DNA of 64,000 bases from Ceratopteris richardii (GCA_020310875.1 CM035433.1:105779258-105843257); one strand, 5' to 3'; positions 49,274 to 60,248 are shown, counted from the first letter of the stretch. The notes: generated by a model from the letters alone, not told the origin. A program made the numbers and translations.

Positions 49274-49604
49274 GGCACTCCACCAAGTTGCCTTCGTGAT
49301 AGTTAGAGAGCAAGTGTGATCGAATCGTACTTGTAGAGGTGAATTTGTCCATTGACGAGTAGTATTCCTTTTCAGCACTTGTCACTTCTCATCCTTGAGG
49401 TGTGTGTGATAAGTTTTAGGTTTAAGTGTAGGAGGAGGGAAGAGAAGGAAGAGTTAGGGTTAGTTTAGGAGAGGAGTAGAGAGGAGAGGAGAAGTAGGAA
49501 TAGGCAAAAAACCCAAAAAATTCACCAAAAATAGACCAAAATTTCAAGTTCTGTCCCAAAAAGTATAAAAACCCAAAAAATTGACTCATTTGACACTTGC
49601 TGGA

Positions 49605-50740
49605 ACTCTGGTATCGTGAGCGACAGCGACCGGTATCGTGGATCTGGTATCGTGCGTTCGAGGCTGTTTCAGTGAGAGTTTGAACCCAAAGGGCAAGCTA
49701 GAGCAGACAAAGGTGAGTTCTTATCAAGATCATTCACTCAAAGCACTTGAAACATGCACAAAACGTGATTAAAACAGTGCGCAGTATCGCGGGGGGGGGG
49801 TAAGGAGAAGTTATTTCTGAGTTGTTGTGTGATAGAGAGGCCTAGAAGGGAGGAGGAGTGTAAGAGCGGCAAGGGGGTGAGAAAATTTCCACATTTTCTT
49901 GTGATTTGGCTTGAGTATCGCGATCGGTTGAGTTCTGGTATCGCGATACCAAAACTCCCTTGTATCGCGATATTCGCCGTCAGTATCGTATCGCTTGATA
50001 CCTAACTTGGTATCGCGATACCGCACTGGTATCGTGACCCTGAGTTGGTATCGCGATCGCACAATTGCGGTAGTATCGTATCGCTGGTCATCGACCCTGG
50101 TATCGCGATACCATTCTGGTATCGTGTAGCCAAGTCGGTATCGCGATCGCGCTTACTACAGTGATATCGTATCGTCTCCCACTAAAGACAGTATCGCGAC
50201 ACCATCGTGAGATCGTATCGTCTAGAGTCTCTAGTATCGTATCGTGGTGTTCCTAGGGAAGTATCGCGATACTATACTTAGTATCGTATCGTCGAAGTTT
50301 AAAGATCGTATCACGACACTACTCAGGTATCGTTTCGTGCACTCACTTGGACAGTATCGCGATACTGTCACAGGTATCGTATCGGCCAAGTTCGGTGGTA
50401 TCGTATCGCTTCCTCCTAGAGTTAGGTATCGCGAAATCACACTGGTATCGTATTGGCAGAAGATCAGGTATCGTATCGTTGGAATCCTTTGGTATCGTAT
50501 CGTCATAGTTCCAGTATCGTATCGTGTGCAGCAGGGGTATCGTATCGTCTGCTTCCCAAAGTAGTATCGCGACACCACACTGGTATCGTATCGCCTCTGT
50601 GCTTGGTATCGTATCGTGGGCATGGTCTCGTATCGTATCGTGTGATTGTCCAGTATCGTATCGATTGGATTCTGGTATCGTATCGCAGTCAAAGCAGTAT
50701 CGCCGAGAGCAGTATCGTCAGGAAGTGGTATCGCCGAGAT
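49605..50740 (+). repeat. Dense GTATCG/GTATCGCGATAC array in the A4 leader
   Basis: About 40 copies of a GTATCG core occur in 1.1 kb between primer site and gag, spaced about 15-30 bases. Two forms alternate: palindromic GGTATCGCGATACC (complete or nearly so at about 49935, 50009, 50098, 50261, 50354) and GTATCGTATCG (about 20 times, mostly in the second half). The spacers between cores are unrelated, so this is not a simple satellite. RNA from this region could form many short hairpins. The function is unknown; packaging, dimerisation, translation control or protein binding are all possible. Confidence 0.9.
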
Positions 50741-50829
50741 AAACCCTTTCTTTAGTCAGACACTTTGAGCCTTTAGGAGAGCTAACCAAGGGGAATCTAA
50801 GAAGTATAAAGGGAGGCTTAGGTGTGTGA

Positions 50830-53800
50830 ATGAACTTGAGGTCAGGAAGAGTGCTAAGTAGCCGAAGGAGCGTCATCTCTTCTATAGGAAGCACTGCTCA
50901 GGTCAGTCACCACTCCGTCTACTCAGAGACCTCTAGTGAGTCTGAGGAAGACATACCCATGGCATCGGAAGACATGCAAGGTCCAGCACCACATAGGAAC
51001 TTCATGTCTACAGTGGAAGGTGAGTACCGCACTGCCTTACAATATGTATCCACAAATGCCCAGGAGATTCCAATCTACCTGGATGGCTTAAACAGGTCCG
51101 TTGCCAGAATGGCAACAGCACAAGATGTCACCATCATACCACGACCAGCTGTCAAATACGAGGGAGGTGCTTACATTGACAAAATGGGTCACATCTACAT
51201 AGTAACTGAATTTCCGGAGAGGATCAATGAAAGAGGAGAGTTTGTGGATCCCAACAACTCTGAAGAGTTAGTGACCACCCCTAGAGGCAAATCACAAGTA
51301 TCACGGGTCTTGAGAGGAGACTTGATACCTCAAGACGACTACTTGTTGGAAGTCTACATGATTCACGGAGCAGACTTATTGCTTCAAACTGACGTACCTG
51401 TTCAAGGAATAGGAGAGAGCCCCATGACATTCTATGAGTTGAAAGACCCAGATGACGAAACTAGACTCACTTACCTAGATAAGAATCAAAGAAGATATTG
51501 GCCTGTAGGTGTCCTAGACAGGGCTCGACTGAGATATATGGGTGCGCCTGTATTTCCTCAGAGGGAGCAGGCAACTACCTCACAAAATCCTTTTGGAAAT
51601 CAACAAGAGACGGAACACACCACATCAGGACAGACCAGTCAAAGAAGTGTGCCCAACCGCACTCATGTACAGTTTGCAACTCCAGGTGAGCACACACATA
51701 ACCAGACCTACACAGGGATGGGGAACCATTTCCGACCACCGGTCAGACCACGACCACCTGTGGGAGGACAGCCAGGAATGCCTCCACCACGACCAGTTGC
51801 CCCGGTCTTCCCTGTAATGCCCAGACCACCTGAACCAATGAGGAGATTGAGACCAATCCAAGTAGCTAAATGCATGAGAAACCATTATGATGGATTAGGG
51901 GAGCCATACGATCATATTGCCGAATTTAAACAAGTTCTAAGAGCAGAACAAGTAGAGGACTTCTTTGTGCAGTATGAGTCTTTTGGACTCACCCTCACAG
52001 GAACAGCTCTAACTTGGTTCCAACCTCTAGATCCCAATCGATTTGGAAACATGGAGCAATTCTTTCAAGAATTCATAGGAGAATTCACAAAGAGAGGGAT
52101 TAAACACAATTCTGCATCTTTAATCCATAGCTTTAAACAAAACCCTAAAGAAACGGTGAAGACTGCTGCCCGAAGATTCAATCAATATGTGGATAGATGC
52201 CCAATGGCTGAGAGACCGACTCAACAAAAGATGATTTCATTATTTTTGGATGGACTCTCTAACGGGACCCTAAGAACCCTAGTGTATGTAAAAAGGCTGC
52301 AAACATTGAGTGAGTGTCTTCAAGAGTGCATCGACTTGGAAGATAACCTTGCTGAGGACCTCAAAGGTACTACCGACCTCACAAAATCAGAAGACTCAAG
52401 GAGCACAGTGACGTCCAATTCTAGTAATATGGAAGAACTAGCAGAACTATTAGCTAAGAAACTAGGAGTCCAAGGACAGAGAGCTTACCAATATCCAGCT
52501 CAAAGAGTGCCCATGTTGAGGAGGTGTAACTTATGTGGAGGAGAACATCCCACACACTTGTGTACCAGAGGAGGAACCGGTGCACAACCAATGTATCCAC
52601 ACAACAGACAACAACAACAAGGGACTTCTTCATACTGCCACATTGAGCAAAAATATACCAATCATACAACTGAGAACTGTCCCTTTAATAGGCAAACACG
52701 ACCTGTCAATCCACCACAATACCGACCTTATGGATACCCACCTAGAGAGCTTGGTAGGGAGATGCCTAGATACAACCAGTATCCGGTAGGAGCACAGAGA
52801 CAATACGAGCAAGCACCGTATCCACCACCACAACCAGTATTGGGACCCCAATTGTCACAACCTCAACAAGTTGTACCTGTGAAGTATACTCAACCAGAAG
52901 AAAACTTGGAAAGAGCCATAATACCAGCTTCAATAGCGACCAATGTAGAATCAACCAACCAAGGGTATGAACCTCCACCAGGAGAGTACTATCCATATGA
53001 AGCCAACATGATGGAATATGAACCAGCATATGACGTGGCCTATTATGGATATGAAGGATTTGATCAGACTTATGGAACGGAAACTGCAACTTTAATGTAC
53101 ACAGTGCCCAAAGCACAACAACCATTGAGACCTCCCATTAGACCACCAGTGCAAAGAGGACCATGTTATAGATGCGGAGGGGATCACTTCATTCGGGAGT
53201 GTCCTCGACCTTACAACCCTCCACCACCCAGGATTTGGGAAGGATACTGTAGTGATTGTGGGAAAGAACATCTTTTTAGAGATTGCCCTAAGAACCCTAC
53301 AAAAACTCAAGGTCCTGCACCAATCAATGTAATAGAGGTCATAGAAGAATCCGGAAGTGATAAGGAGTACACTGTACCGCTGAAAGCTATTACTAGAGCT
53401 CAAGCAAAACAACAAACAGGAAAACAACCGGAAGAGAAACTAGAGAACAATAAAACAGGAGACGCTAACATTCAGATAGTCGAGGATTCAGAGAACTCAT
53501 GTGAGAATACCCAAAACACCAAAGTACAAAAATGGAAAGAAAGACGAGAAAAGCTCAAAGAAAAATGGGCAAAAAACAAGAGCAAAGACAGCAAGAAACA
53601 AGCGAAGGGTTCTAGAAAACATAACGAACAACAAACGCATAAGGAGACCCCTGAAACACCACCAATTAGCTCAGAGGCAAAGAAGCCAGGATCAATTCTA
53701 GCTGACCCAAAACCAGAAGAATTGGACATGTGGTTAAAAGCATACCAAGCTAGAATCACAATGGGACCAAACCTAGAGCAACATGAAAGACTCTATCCTC

Positions 53801-56800
53801 AAGGGGAATTAGAGAAAGAAAGACTGGCGATATGCAAAAAACTCATAGAAGTAGCACAGGCGACTCTAGAAAAGACTATCCCAATTTTGCCTGAAACAAG
53901 GGTCGCACAGGAACTATATGACGCGTGCATCCAACCTAAGGATAAGGAACCTAGAAGGGAAGATGATCAAAATGAACGAATGAAATTTCAAGGGGAACAG
54001 GTATCCATAATACCTGACCTAGAGGAAGATTGGTCCAAAGACTTGTGGAAAAGAATTAGAGAAGAGCAATGGAAAAAGGATGGAGTCAGTCCACCTCCTT
54101 TTGAGGAAATAATTGGAGAAGATAGTCACCATGATCATAACCTAGAGGAAGCATATGAGGAAGTGTCAAAATTTGATAAAGGAAGAGAGGAAACCATGAG
54201 CATTTCAACGTTGCCTAATTACATGGGAGAATATGAAAGAGAGTCGATAATAATACGAGCACCCACAGTGCATGGGAAAGAAAAAGGAAACTCAGAAGAG
54301 AGTTCACACAATCTAACAGAACTTAAGAAAACAAAGGTGCAATGTAAATTGACGGTGGAAGAGTTGCTTCAACTTAGACCACATCTATGGAGACAGCTAG
54401 CAAATCAAATAGAACCACCGGCAGAGAAAGGAGAAATGAAAGGAAAGGAAAAAGAAAACCACTCCACAATACAGGCTCCAGTTGATAAAGTAGGAGAATT
54501 TAGCGAAGGAGATGAAGGTAATACGTGCTTACCTGTCACCTACAATGGGTACATGACCAAGGCCATCTTAGACACTAGAGCCGGAGTAGGAATTGCAACG
54601 AAGGAAATTTGGGAAAAGTGGGGTAAACCAGCCTTACGACCCACTCGCATGAAGCTACAATTAGCAGATGGACATGTAGAGAAACCCCTAGGAATATTGG
54701 AAGGAATTAGGTTAACAACGTGTGGAGTAGAGTTTGAACACACATTGGCCATCTGTAAGTTCGAAAAAGCAAACAATTACGAAATGATCTTAGGACGACC
54801 ATTCATGCGACAGATGCGAGTAGTACAAGATTGGGGCAGAGATTCATTATATCTCCAACATCAAGGGAACACTACCAAGATAAACCTGCACACATTCGCT
54901 TATCGGGATGTCCCTCCATTACAATGGAATCCAGTCCACAAAGAAGAAGATGACCTATCCATTCACAGTGCTGGATCAAGTGACCAATCTTGGATGCACG
55001 AGGATGCCCAGTTGTGGATGTGCAAAGAAGCCAAGAAGGAGGAGTGTAAAAAACAAATGTGGCCAATAGGGCACCCTAATTATCGATCGGTAGAAGACCC
55101 CGATTATATGCCTCAAATTTTTTCAGATGAACTCTTCGAACCACATGGATGGATGGAAATCCTAGCCACATTAGACGTGTGTGTGAATGAAGAAGTATTG
55201 ACGATGAACGACTGTATAGACGAGGAAGGATATGATGTGAACCTCTACATGGTTGTCCTCCAAGAAGTAGAAGCAGGAGAAATTGTAGAGGAAGAGGAGA
55301 AAGAAGAGTACGAAAGCATAGAAATGGAACCAGAGTTCGACTCTGAAGAACAATATTTAGAAACTATGCAAAAAGAATCAAAAGAAAAACCGACAGAAGT
55401 CTTAGCAATTGAGACTATCCCAAGAATGCACGAGCATAGAGAGGACACAAGTAAAGTGGAACCGGAACCAGACCACTTCGAAGTTCCAGAACATTTTAAA
55501 AGATACGAAGTGGAAGAAAGGAAAATAGCAACTCAAATGCCTAAACGAGAAGCACGAGACGGAGAAGCCTATGATAACAAAGAACAAACCAAAAAAGTGG
55601 TTGTAACGATAGAAGACGGAGAAGAGAGGTGCACGTATATTGGGAAAGACATATCAGACAAGGAAGAAGAGGAACTCATCCACCTCATCCGAGAATATCG
55701 AGATATATTTGCTTGGACGTACAAAGACCTTAAGGGTGTAGAACCTAGCATATGCGCTCATCGAATCCCTATGACAGCAGATGCGAAACCTTCTAAACAA
55801 CGCCCTTACACGTATAACGAAGTTTACGCTGCAAAAATAAAGGAAGAAATTGACAAATTACTAGCGGCACGATTCATTTATGAGATAGAACACACAGAAT
55901 GGGTATCGCCACTAGTGGTAGTGCCCAAGAAAAACGGAAAGCTAAGGGTGTGTATCAACCTAAAAAAAGTAAATGCAGCAACTATACGCGACAGTTTCCC
56001 TTTACCCATCACAGACCATCTTTTGGAAAGAGTTGCCGGCAAGGAGGTCTATAGCTTCTTGGATGGACTCTCTGGTTATAACCAAGTAGCTATTGCAACT
56101 GAGGACCAGCATAAAACCGCATTCGCGACTGAATGGGGAATCTATGCATTTAGAGTGATGCCTTTCGGGCTCACTAATGCGCCAGCCACCTTCCAACGAT
56201 TGATGTGTCATGTTTTCAAAGAATTTCTGAGAAAAAGCATGGAAGTATACGTGGATGATCTGTGTACATACTCAAATCAACGACCAGACCACATACCGGA
56301 ACTGCGGAAAATATTCAACAAATGTAGACAGTATAGAGTTTGTCTGAACCCAGAGAAATGTGTCTTCATGGTACGACAAGGGAAAATCCTAGGACACATT
56401 GTCTCAAGGAACGGAATATCTACAGATGAAGACAAGATTAAGGTAATTCTAGATTTGCCAAGACCTAGGAATGCAAAGGAAGTGCAAGCCTTTATGGGAC
56501 ACTGTGGATATTACCGTAGGTTTATTCACATGTATGCCATAATTGCTAAACCCTTATACGGTCTATTGACTCAGTTCACTTGGACAGACGAGTGTGAGAA
56601 AGCCTTCAACGAGCTTAAGAAACGGCTGAGTACAGCCCCAATTCTGAAATCACCAAATTGGAGCAAGCCTTTCCATATTCATGTTGATGCTTCGAACTAT
56701 GCCATTGGATGTATCCTAGCGCAACCGGCTGACGAAGGGAAGCTTGATCATCCAATTGCTTATGCCAGTAGACAACTGAACCAAGCAGAAAGAAATTACA

Positions 56801-59800
56801 CTACTACCGAAAGAGAAGGCCTAGGTATGGTCTATGCAGTGAAGAAGTTTAGACACTATCTCTTAGCCAACAAATTCAAATTCTTCATAGACCATCAGGC
56901 TTTGTTGTACTTAGTCAATAAGCCTTGCAACACGGGAAGGTTGGTACGATGGTTCTTATTATTGATGGAGTTTGACTTTGAAGTGATAGTCAAAAAAGGA
57001 AACACACACGTAAGAGCAGATCACCTTTCAAGGCTAACGCATGGAGAACCACCTAGCGGAGTACCGGATGAATTACCAGATACGTATTTGTTTAATCTTG
57101 AGGTATGTCCAAAGTGGGCGGAACGACTAATTCCTATACTCACCCATGGCCCTCAACACTCAATAAATAAGGATAGCAAAAAAGAGATTCTTCAAACAAG
57201 AAATTTACACATTGTTGCGGGAAGTATGTATTATAAGGAACCTAACGGAGTGTTATTGAGATGTGTCGAGGAGGATGAACAAAAACAACTGATTAACCAG
57301 GCACACATAAACAAGTGGAAAACCCATCAAGGAATGCAGGGAACAATACGAGAACTAAAGAGGTTAGGCGTATATTGGCCTGATATGTCCAAGGACGTTC
57401 ACGAGCATGTAAGTAATTGTGTGGAATGCAAAGAAACTAGCCCTGAGGATCACGTGTCCTTACCATTTTCTACCATAGCGCCTAATTGGAGTAAATCATT
57501 AGTGCAATTCCTCAAAACCAAAGAGCACGAAATAGGAGCTAGCCTAGCAAGAAAGCGATCCCTAGAAGAAATGAGCAAGGATTATGTGATAATGGGGAAA
57601 CAACTGTTTAGACGAGGGAGAGACAATCAACTCAGATTGTGTGTGCATGAAGGAGAATATCTTCCCATATTAGAGATGGCTCACGCAGGAGCTGCTGGAG
57701 GTCATTTTTCAGCAGACAGAACTGTCAAGATGATTCTCTTTGCAGGTCTGTGGTGGCCAACTCTACATATGGATGCTGAAACATATGTGAGAAGCTGCGA
57801 AACATGCCAGAGAGCGAAATATCCCATTAGAAGAGATGACATGCCTTTGAGACCCATGGTTTGTGCGAGAGCATTCACCAAGTGGGGAATTGACTTCATA
57901 GGACCTATCAACCCACCTGCGAAAGGATCACATGCGGAATACATCATAGTAGCCACCGACTACTTGACAAAGTGGGTAGAAGCGAAAGCCACTCGCAAAA
58001 ATGATGCTCAAACTACAGCAAAATTTCTCTTTGAGCACATTTTCACCCGATTTGGACTACCGATCGAGATAGTAAGTGATCGAGGAACTCATTTCCTAAA
58101 CGAAGTCATTGAATCGCTAATGAATGAATTTCTAGTGATCCACAAAAAATCAGCCCCATACCATCCTCAAGCTAACGGACAGGCTGAAAGTTCCAACAAA
58201 GTACTATGTACTGTCTTGACAAAGATTGTCAATAATGGAAGGTCAGATTGGGACAAACAATTGCATCACGCAATTTGGGCCTTCCGAGTGGCATATAAAA
58301 CGGCCATTGGAACTACGCCTTTCAACCTAGTATATGGGCAGAATGCCATTTTGCCAATTGACTTCTTAGTACCTACACTGAAAGTGGCCCAGCAATATGA
58401 GTGGAACGGTCATGAATTGTCTCAGCAATTAGATCAAATTGAAAAGCTGCATGAGACTAGATTGCAAGCGGTAGCAGGCATCTATGCCGCTAAACGGAGA
58501 CAAAAGGCATACTATGACTCACATATCAAAGATAAGGGACTAAAAGAAGGCGACTTAGTCCTAGTATACACCCTAAAACAGCATGCAAAGAAGCTCCAAA
58601 AACGCGGATATGGACCCCTGATCATAAATCGAATCTCCACTAGTGGTGCAGTCAATCTCGCCACACTAGACGGAGACATTCTTCCTAATTACATCAGTGG
58701 ATGCCGAGTGAAACGATTTATGGAGCCTCTGACCGATGAAATGCTAGCTAGATTGTTGGGAGCTCAAAATAGGAAAAAAGAAGAAGAACGAATACGAGAA
58801 GAAGCACGACAGGAAGCCCTAGAACGCATTAGAAAACGCAAGGAGTGGATCAGGCAAAGAGATGAACTCTATCTCCAAGGAGAAGAGCCCATCCCTATGG
58901 CAAACTATCAGATCAAAAATGGTGACACAACGGTTATATGTAAAACACAACCTTACCTAAACCTAGGGATTGGTCAGACGGAGTATAAATTGATAGACGC
59001 ATTGATAGACTCAGGAGCAGGCCTCAGCTGTATGCGGAAGAGAATAGCCAATGAATTACAATTGGAATTGAATCCCACGAAAGCCAAACTAATAGGAATT
59101 GGAGGTCACACCCTAGACTGTATTGGAACAACTAATGTGTCCCTCCACATAGGAAATTCCTCCATGGAACAAAGAGTCCTAGTATGTGAGGATAACGATT
59201 TAATGGAAGACTTCATTCTAGGACAAGACTGGATCATTGAAACAGAAGCATGTATCCATCTGGCTCAAGGATATATTTCAGCCAAGATAGGGCATAAGGA
59301 GGTTTTCAGCTTGCTTGAAGAGAAACCATGTAACCAAGCCATGTCAATACAAAGATCAGAGGAAGTTCAAGAAGCAACGAAAGATAGTAGCGACTGTGCT
59401 CAACCCTCAGAAAGCAAATGCATAGAAATTGAAACTTTAATCATTCCGACATCCCCTGTAGTGTCGAAGCTACCCGAAGTGAATGAAGATCAGCCAACGA
59501 GTGAGGAGACGCTCTCTCCCAAACAGGCTCAAAGTATCCGAAGATCGAACTATTGGAAACCAACAAGCAGATACTCGAACAGACCACCATCCAAATATAT
59601 ATGGGTACGAAAGGATCAGGTACAGAGTCAAAAAATGTCTACAAGCGCTTTGAAGAAGGAAACGGACATCACCAAATCAGCTACAAAGAACTACAAACGA
59701 CGAGAACCAGTACAAGTATGGATTGCCAAGCCCCTGCTTGAAGCTCAAACATCTCGACATCAGATATGGATCCCCAAAAAGGTCATACAAGCAGCTAAAC

Positions 59801-60186
59801 AGAATGTGAAGACTAAAGAGGAAACGCCACAGGAGACGAGGCAAAGGCCACCACCACCAGAGAATCATCAGAAAAGATCACAAAGCAATGTCAAATTCCA
59901 TCGGACTGTGGATAAGGCAAATGGAACACGAAGAGCTGCACGAGTTGAGAAAACCCAGAGACCTATCTCAGTGTTCTCAAAATGGGTCTGGAAACCAAAA
60001 CTACCACAAGGAGCAGATGATCGAGGAGACAAAGCACCTAATTGCACTCATGAAGTACACAATGCACCTAAAGTATGCATAATAGGGCGACATTACACGG
60101 CCACGCATTTGGCACATGATGCTCCAAACAAGATTAGTGGTGCACATTCTCCAAGGGAGATTAGCTCTCAGCTTGAACTCAAATAG
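50830..60186 (+). CDS. gag-pol: Gag-pol polyprotein of A4 with two protease-type domains
   Basis: One unbroken frame of 3118 codons. Residues 1-340 are an N-terminal region with Pro-rich end, and 345-500 the gag core (CMRNHYDG, RRFNQYVDRCP). Three CCHC-type knuckles start at C566, C779 and C807. An acidic/basic linker follows; the retropepsin is at about 1236-1335 (ILGRPF at 1320), RT at about 1650-1860 (YVDD at 1807) and RNase H at about 1940-2065 (HVDAS, DHLSRL). Two HHCC modules lie at about 2125-2202 and 2251-2331. The integrase core is at about 2350-2510 (DFIG, SDRGTHF, NGQAES), its C-domain at about 2570-2640. The second retropepsin-like domain is at about 2715-2810 (ALIDSGAG, ILGQDW). 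The tail has W-[IV]-x-K motifs near 2923, 2960, 2977 and 3050. The start is the first ATG after the leader array. Confidence 0.93.
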   Translation: MNLRSGRVLSSRRSVISSIGSTAQVSHHSVYSETSSESEEDIPMASEDMQGPAPHRNFMSTVEGEYRTALQYVSTNAQEIPIYLDGLNRSVARMATAQDVTIIPRPAVKYEGGAYIDKMGHIYIVTEFPERINERGEFVDPNNSEELVTTPRGKSQVSRVLRGDLIPQDDYLLEVYMIHGADLLLQTDVPVQGIGESPMTFYELKDPDDETRLTYLDKNQRRYWPVGVLDRARLRYMGAPVFPQREQATTSQNPFGNQQETEHTTSGQTSQRSVPNRTHVQFATPGEHTHNQTYTGMGNHFRPPVRPRPPVGGQPGMPPPRPVAPVFPVMPRPPEPMRRLRPIQVAKCMRNHYDGLGEPYDHIAEFKQVLRAEQVEDFFVQYESFGLTLTGTALTWFQPLDPNRFGNMEQFFQEFIGEFTKRGIKHNSASLIHSFKQNPKETVKTAARRFNQYVDRCPMAERPTQQKMISLFLDGLSNGTLRTLVYVKRLQTLSECLQECIDLEDNLAEDLKGTTDLTKSEDSRSTVTSNSSNMEELAELLAKKLGVQGQRAYQYPAQRVPMLRRCNLCGGEHPTHLCTRGGTGAQPMYPHNRQQQQGTSSYCHIEQKYTNHTTENCPFNRQTRPVNPPQYRPYGYPPRELGREMPRYNQYPVGAQRQYEQAPYPPPQPVLGPQLSQPQQVVPVKYTQPEENLERAIIPASIATNVESTNQGYEPPPGEYYPYEANMMEYEPAYDVAYYGYEGFDQTYGTETATLMYTVPKAQQPLRPPIRPPVQRGPCYRCGGDHFIRECPRPYNPPPPRIWEGYCSDCGKEHLFRDCPKNPTKTQGPAPINVIEVIEESGSDKEYTVPLKAITRAQAKQQTGKQPEEKLENNKTGDANIQIVEDSENSCENTQNTKVQKWKERREKLKEKWAKNKSKDSKKQAKGSRKHNEQQTHKETPETPPISSEAKKPGSILADPKPEELDMWLKAYQARITMGPNLEQHERLYPQGELEKERLAICKKLIEVAQATLEKTIPILPETRVAQELYDACIQPKDKEPRREDDQNERMKFQGEQVSIIPDLEEDWSKDLWKRIREEQWKKDGVSPPPFEEIIGEDSHHDHNLEEAYEEVSKFDKGREETMSISTLPNYMGEYERESIIIRAPTVHGKEKGNSEESSHNLTELKKTKVQCKLTVEELLQLRPHLWRQLANQIEPPAEKGEMKGKEKENHSTIQAPVDKVGEFSEGDEGNTCLPVTYNGYMTKAILDTRAGVGIATKEIWEKWGKPALRPTRMKLQLADGHVEKPLGILEGIRLTTCGVEFEHTLAICKFEKANNYEMILGRPFMRQMRVVQDWGRDSLYLQHQGNTTKINLHTFAYRDVPPLQWNPVHKEEDDLSIHSAGSSDQSWMHEDAQLWMCKEAKKEECKKQMWPIGHPNYRSVEDPDYMPQIFSDELFEPHGWMEILATLDVCVNEEVLTMNDCIDEEGYDVNLYMVVLQEVEAGEIVEEEEKEEYESIEMEPEFDSEEQYLETMQKESKEKPTEVLAIETIPRMHEHREDTSKVEPEPDHFEVPEHFKRYEVEERKIATQMPKREARDGEAYDNKEQTKKVVVTIEDGEERCTYIGKDISDKEEEELIHLIREYRDIFAWTYKDLKGVEPSICAHRIPMTADAKPSKQRPYTYNEVYAAKIKEEIDKLLAARFIYEIEHTEWVSPLVVVPKKNGKLRVCINLKKVNAATIRDSFPLPITDHLLERVAGKEVYSFLDGLSGYNQVAIATEDQHKTAFATEWGIYAFRVMPFGLTNAPATFQRLMCHVFKEFLRKSMEVYVDDLCTYSNQRPDHIPELRKIFNKCRQYRVCLNPEKCVFMVRQGKILGHIVSRNGISTDEDKIKVILDLPRPRNAKEVQAFMGHCGYYRRFIHMYAIIAKPLYGLLTQFTWTDECEKAFNELKKRLSTAPILKSPNWSKPFHIHVDASNYAIGCILAQPADEGKLDHPIAYASRQLNQAERNYTTTEREGLGMVYAVKKFRHYLLANKFKFFIDHQALLYLVNKPCNTGRLVRWFLLLMEFDFEVIVKKGNTHVRADHLSRLTHGEPPSGVPDELPDTYLFNLEVCPKWAERLIPILTHGPQHSINKDSKKEILQTRNLHIVAGSMYYKEPNGVLLRCVEEDEQKQLINQAHINKWKTHQGMQGTIRELKRLGVYWPDMSKDVHEHVSNCVECKETSPEDHVSLPFSTIAPNWSKSLVQFLKTKEHEIGASLARKRSLEEMSKDYVIMGKQLFRRGRDNQLRLCVHEGEYLPILEMAHAGAAGGHFSADRTVKMILFAGLWWPTLHMDAETYVRSCETCQRAKYPIRRDDMPLRPMVCARAFTKWGIDFIGPINPPAKGSHAEYIIVATDYLTKWVEAKATRKNDAQTTAKFLFEHIFTRFGLPIEIVSDRGTHFLNEVIESLMNEFLVIHKKSAPYHPQANGQAESSNKVLCTVLTKIVNNGRSDWDKQLHHAIWAFRVAYKTAIGTTPFNLVYGQNAILPIDFLVPTLKVAQQYEWNGHELSQQLDQIEKLHETRLQAVAGIYAAKRRQKAYYDSHIKDKGLKEGDLVLVYTLKQHAKKLQKRGYGPLIINRISTSGAVNLATLDGDILPNYISGCRVKRFMEPLTDEMLARLLGAQNRKKEEERIREEARQEALERIRKRKEWIRQRDELYLQGEEPIPMANYQIKNGDTTVICKTQPYLNLGIGQTEYKLIDALIDSGAGLSCMRKRIANELQLELNPTKAKLIGIGGHTLDCIGTTNVSLHIGNSSMEQRVLVCEDNDLMEDFILGQDWIIETEACIHLAQGYISAKIGHKEVFSLLEEKPCNQAMSIQRSEEVQEATKDSSDCAQPSESKCIEIETLIIPTSPVVSKLPEVNEDQPTSEETLSPKQAQSIRRSNYWKPTSRYSNRPPSKYIWVRKDQVQSQKMSTSALKKETDITKSATKNYKRREPVQVWIAKPLLEAQTSRHQIWIPKKVIQAAKQNVKTKEETPQETRQRPPPPENHQKRSQSNVKFHRTVDKANGTRRAARVEKTQRPISVFSKWVWKPKLPQGADDRGDKAPNCTHEVHNAPKVCIIGRHYTATHLAHDAPNKISGAHSPREISSQLELK

Positions 60187-60230
60187 GAATGGATCTACAG
60201 TGTAAATAAATAAAAGCTTCGGCTATGCTA

Positions 60231-60248
60231 ACAGTTGTTCTCTTTCAG
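60231..60248 (+). promoter_or_regulatory. Acceptor-like site before ORF2 (A4)
   Basis: A pyrimidine-rich run ending TTCTCTTTCAG lies 45-62 bases after the gag-pol stop. A second CAG sits directly before the ORF2 ATG at 60393. Both are candidate 3' splice sites for an ORF2 mRNA, matching the layout in A1 and B. Confidence 0.45.

Noticed and set aside
50231-50692. Minus-strand reading through the GTATCG array that gives a repetitive TIRYQ/SRY protein
   Set aside because: It only reflects the short-period DNA repeat; there is no start context or domain and the composition is artificial.
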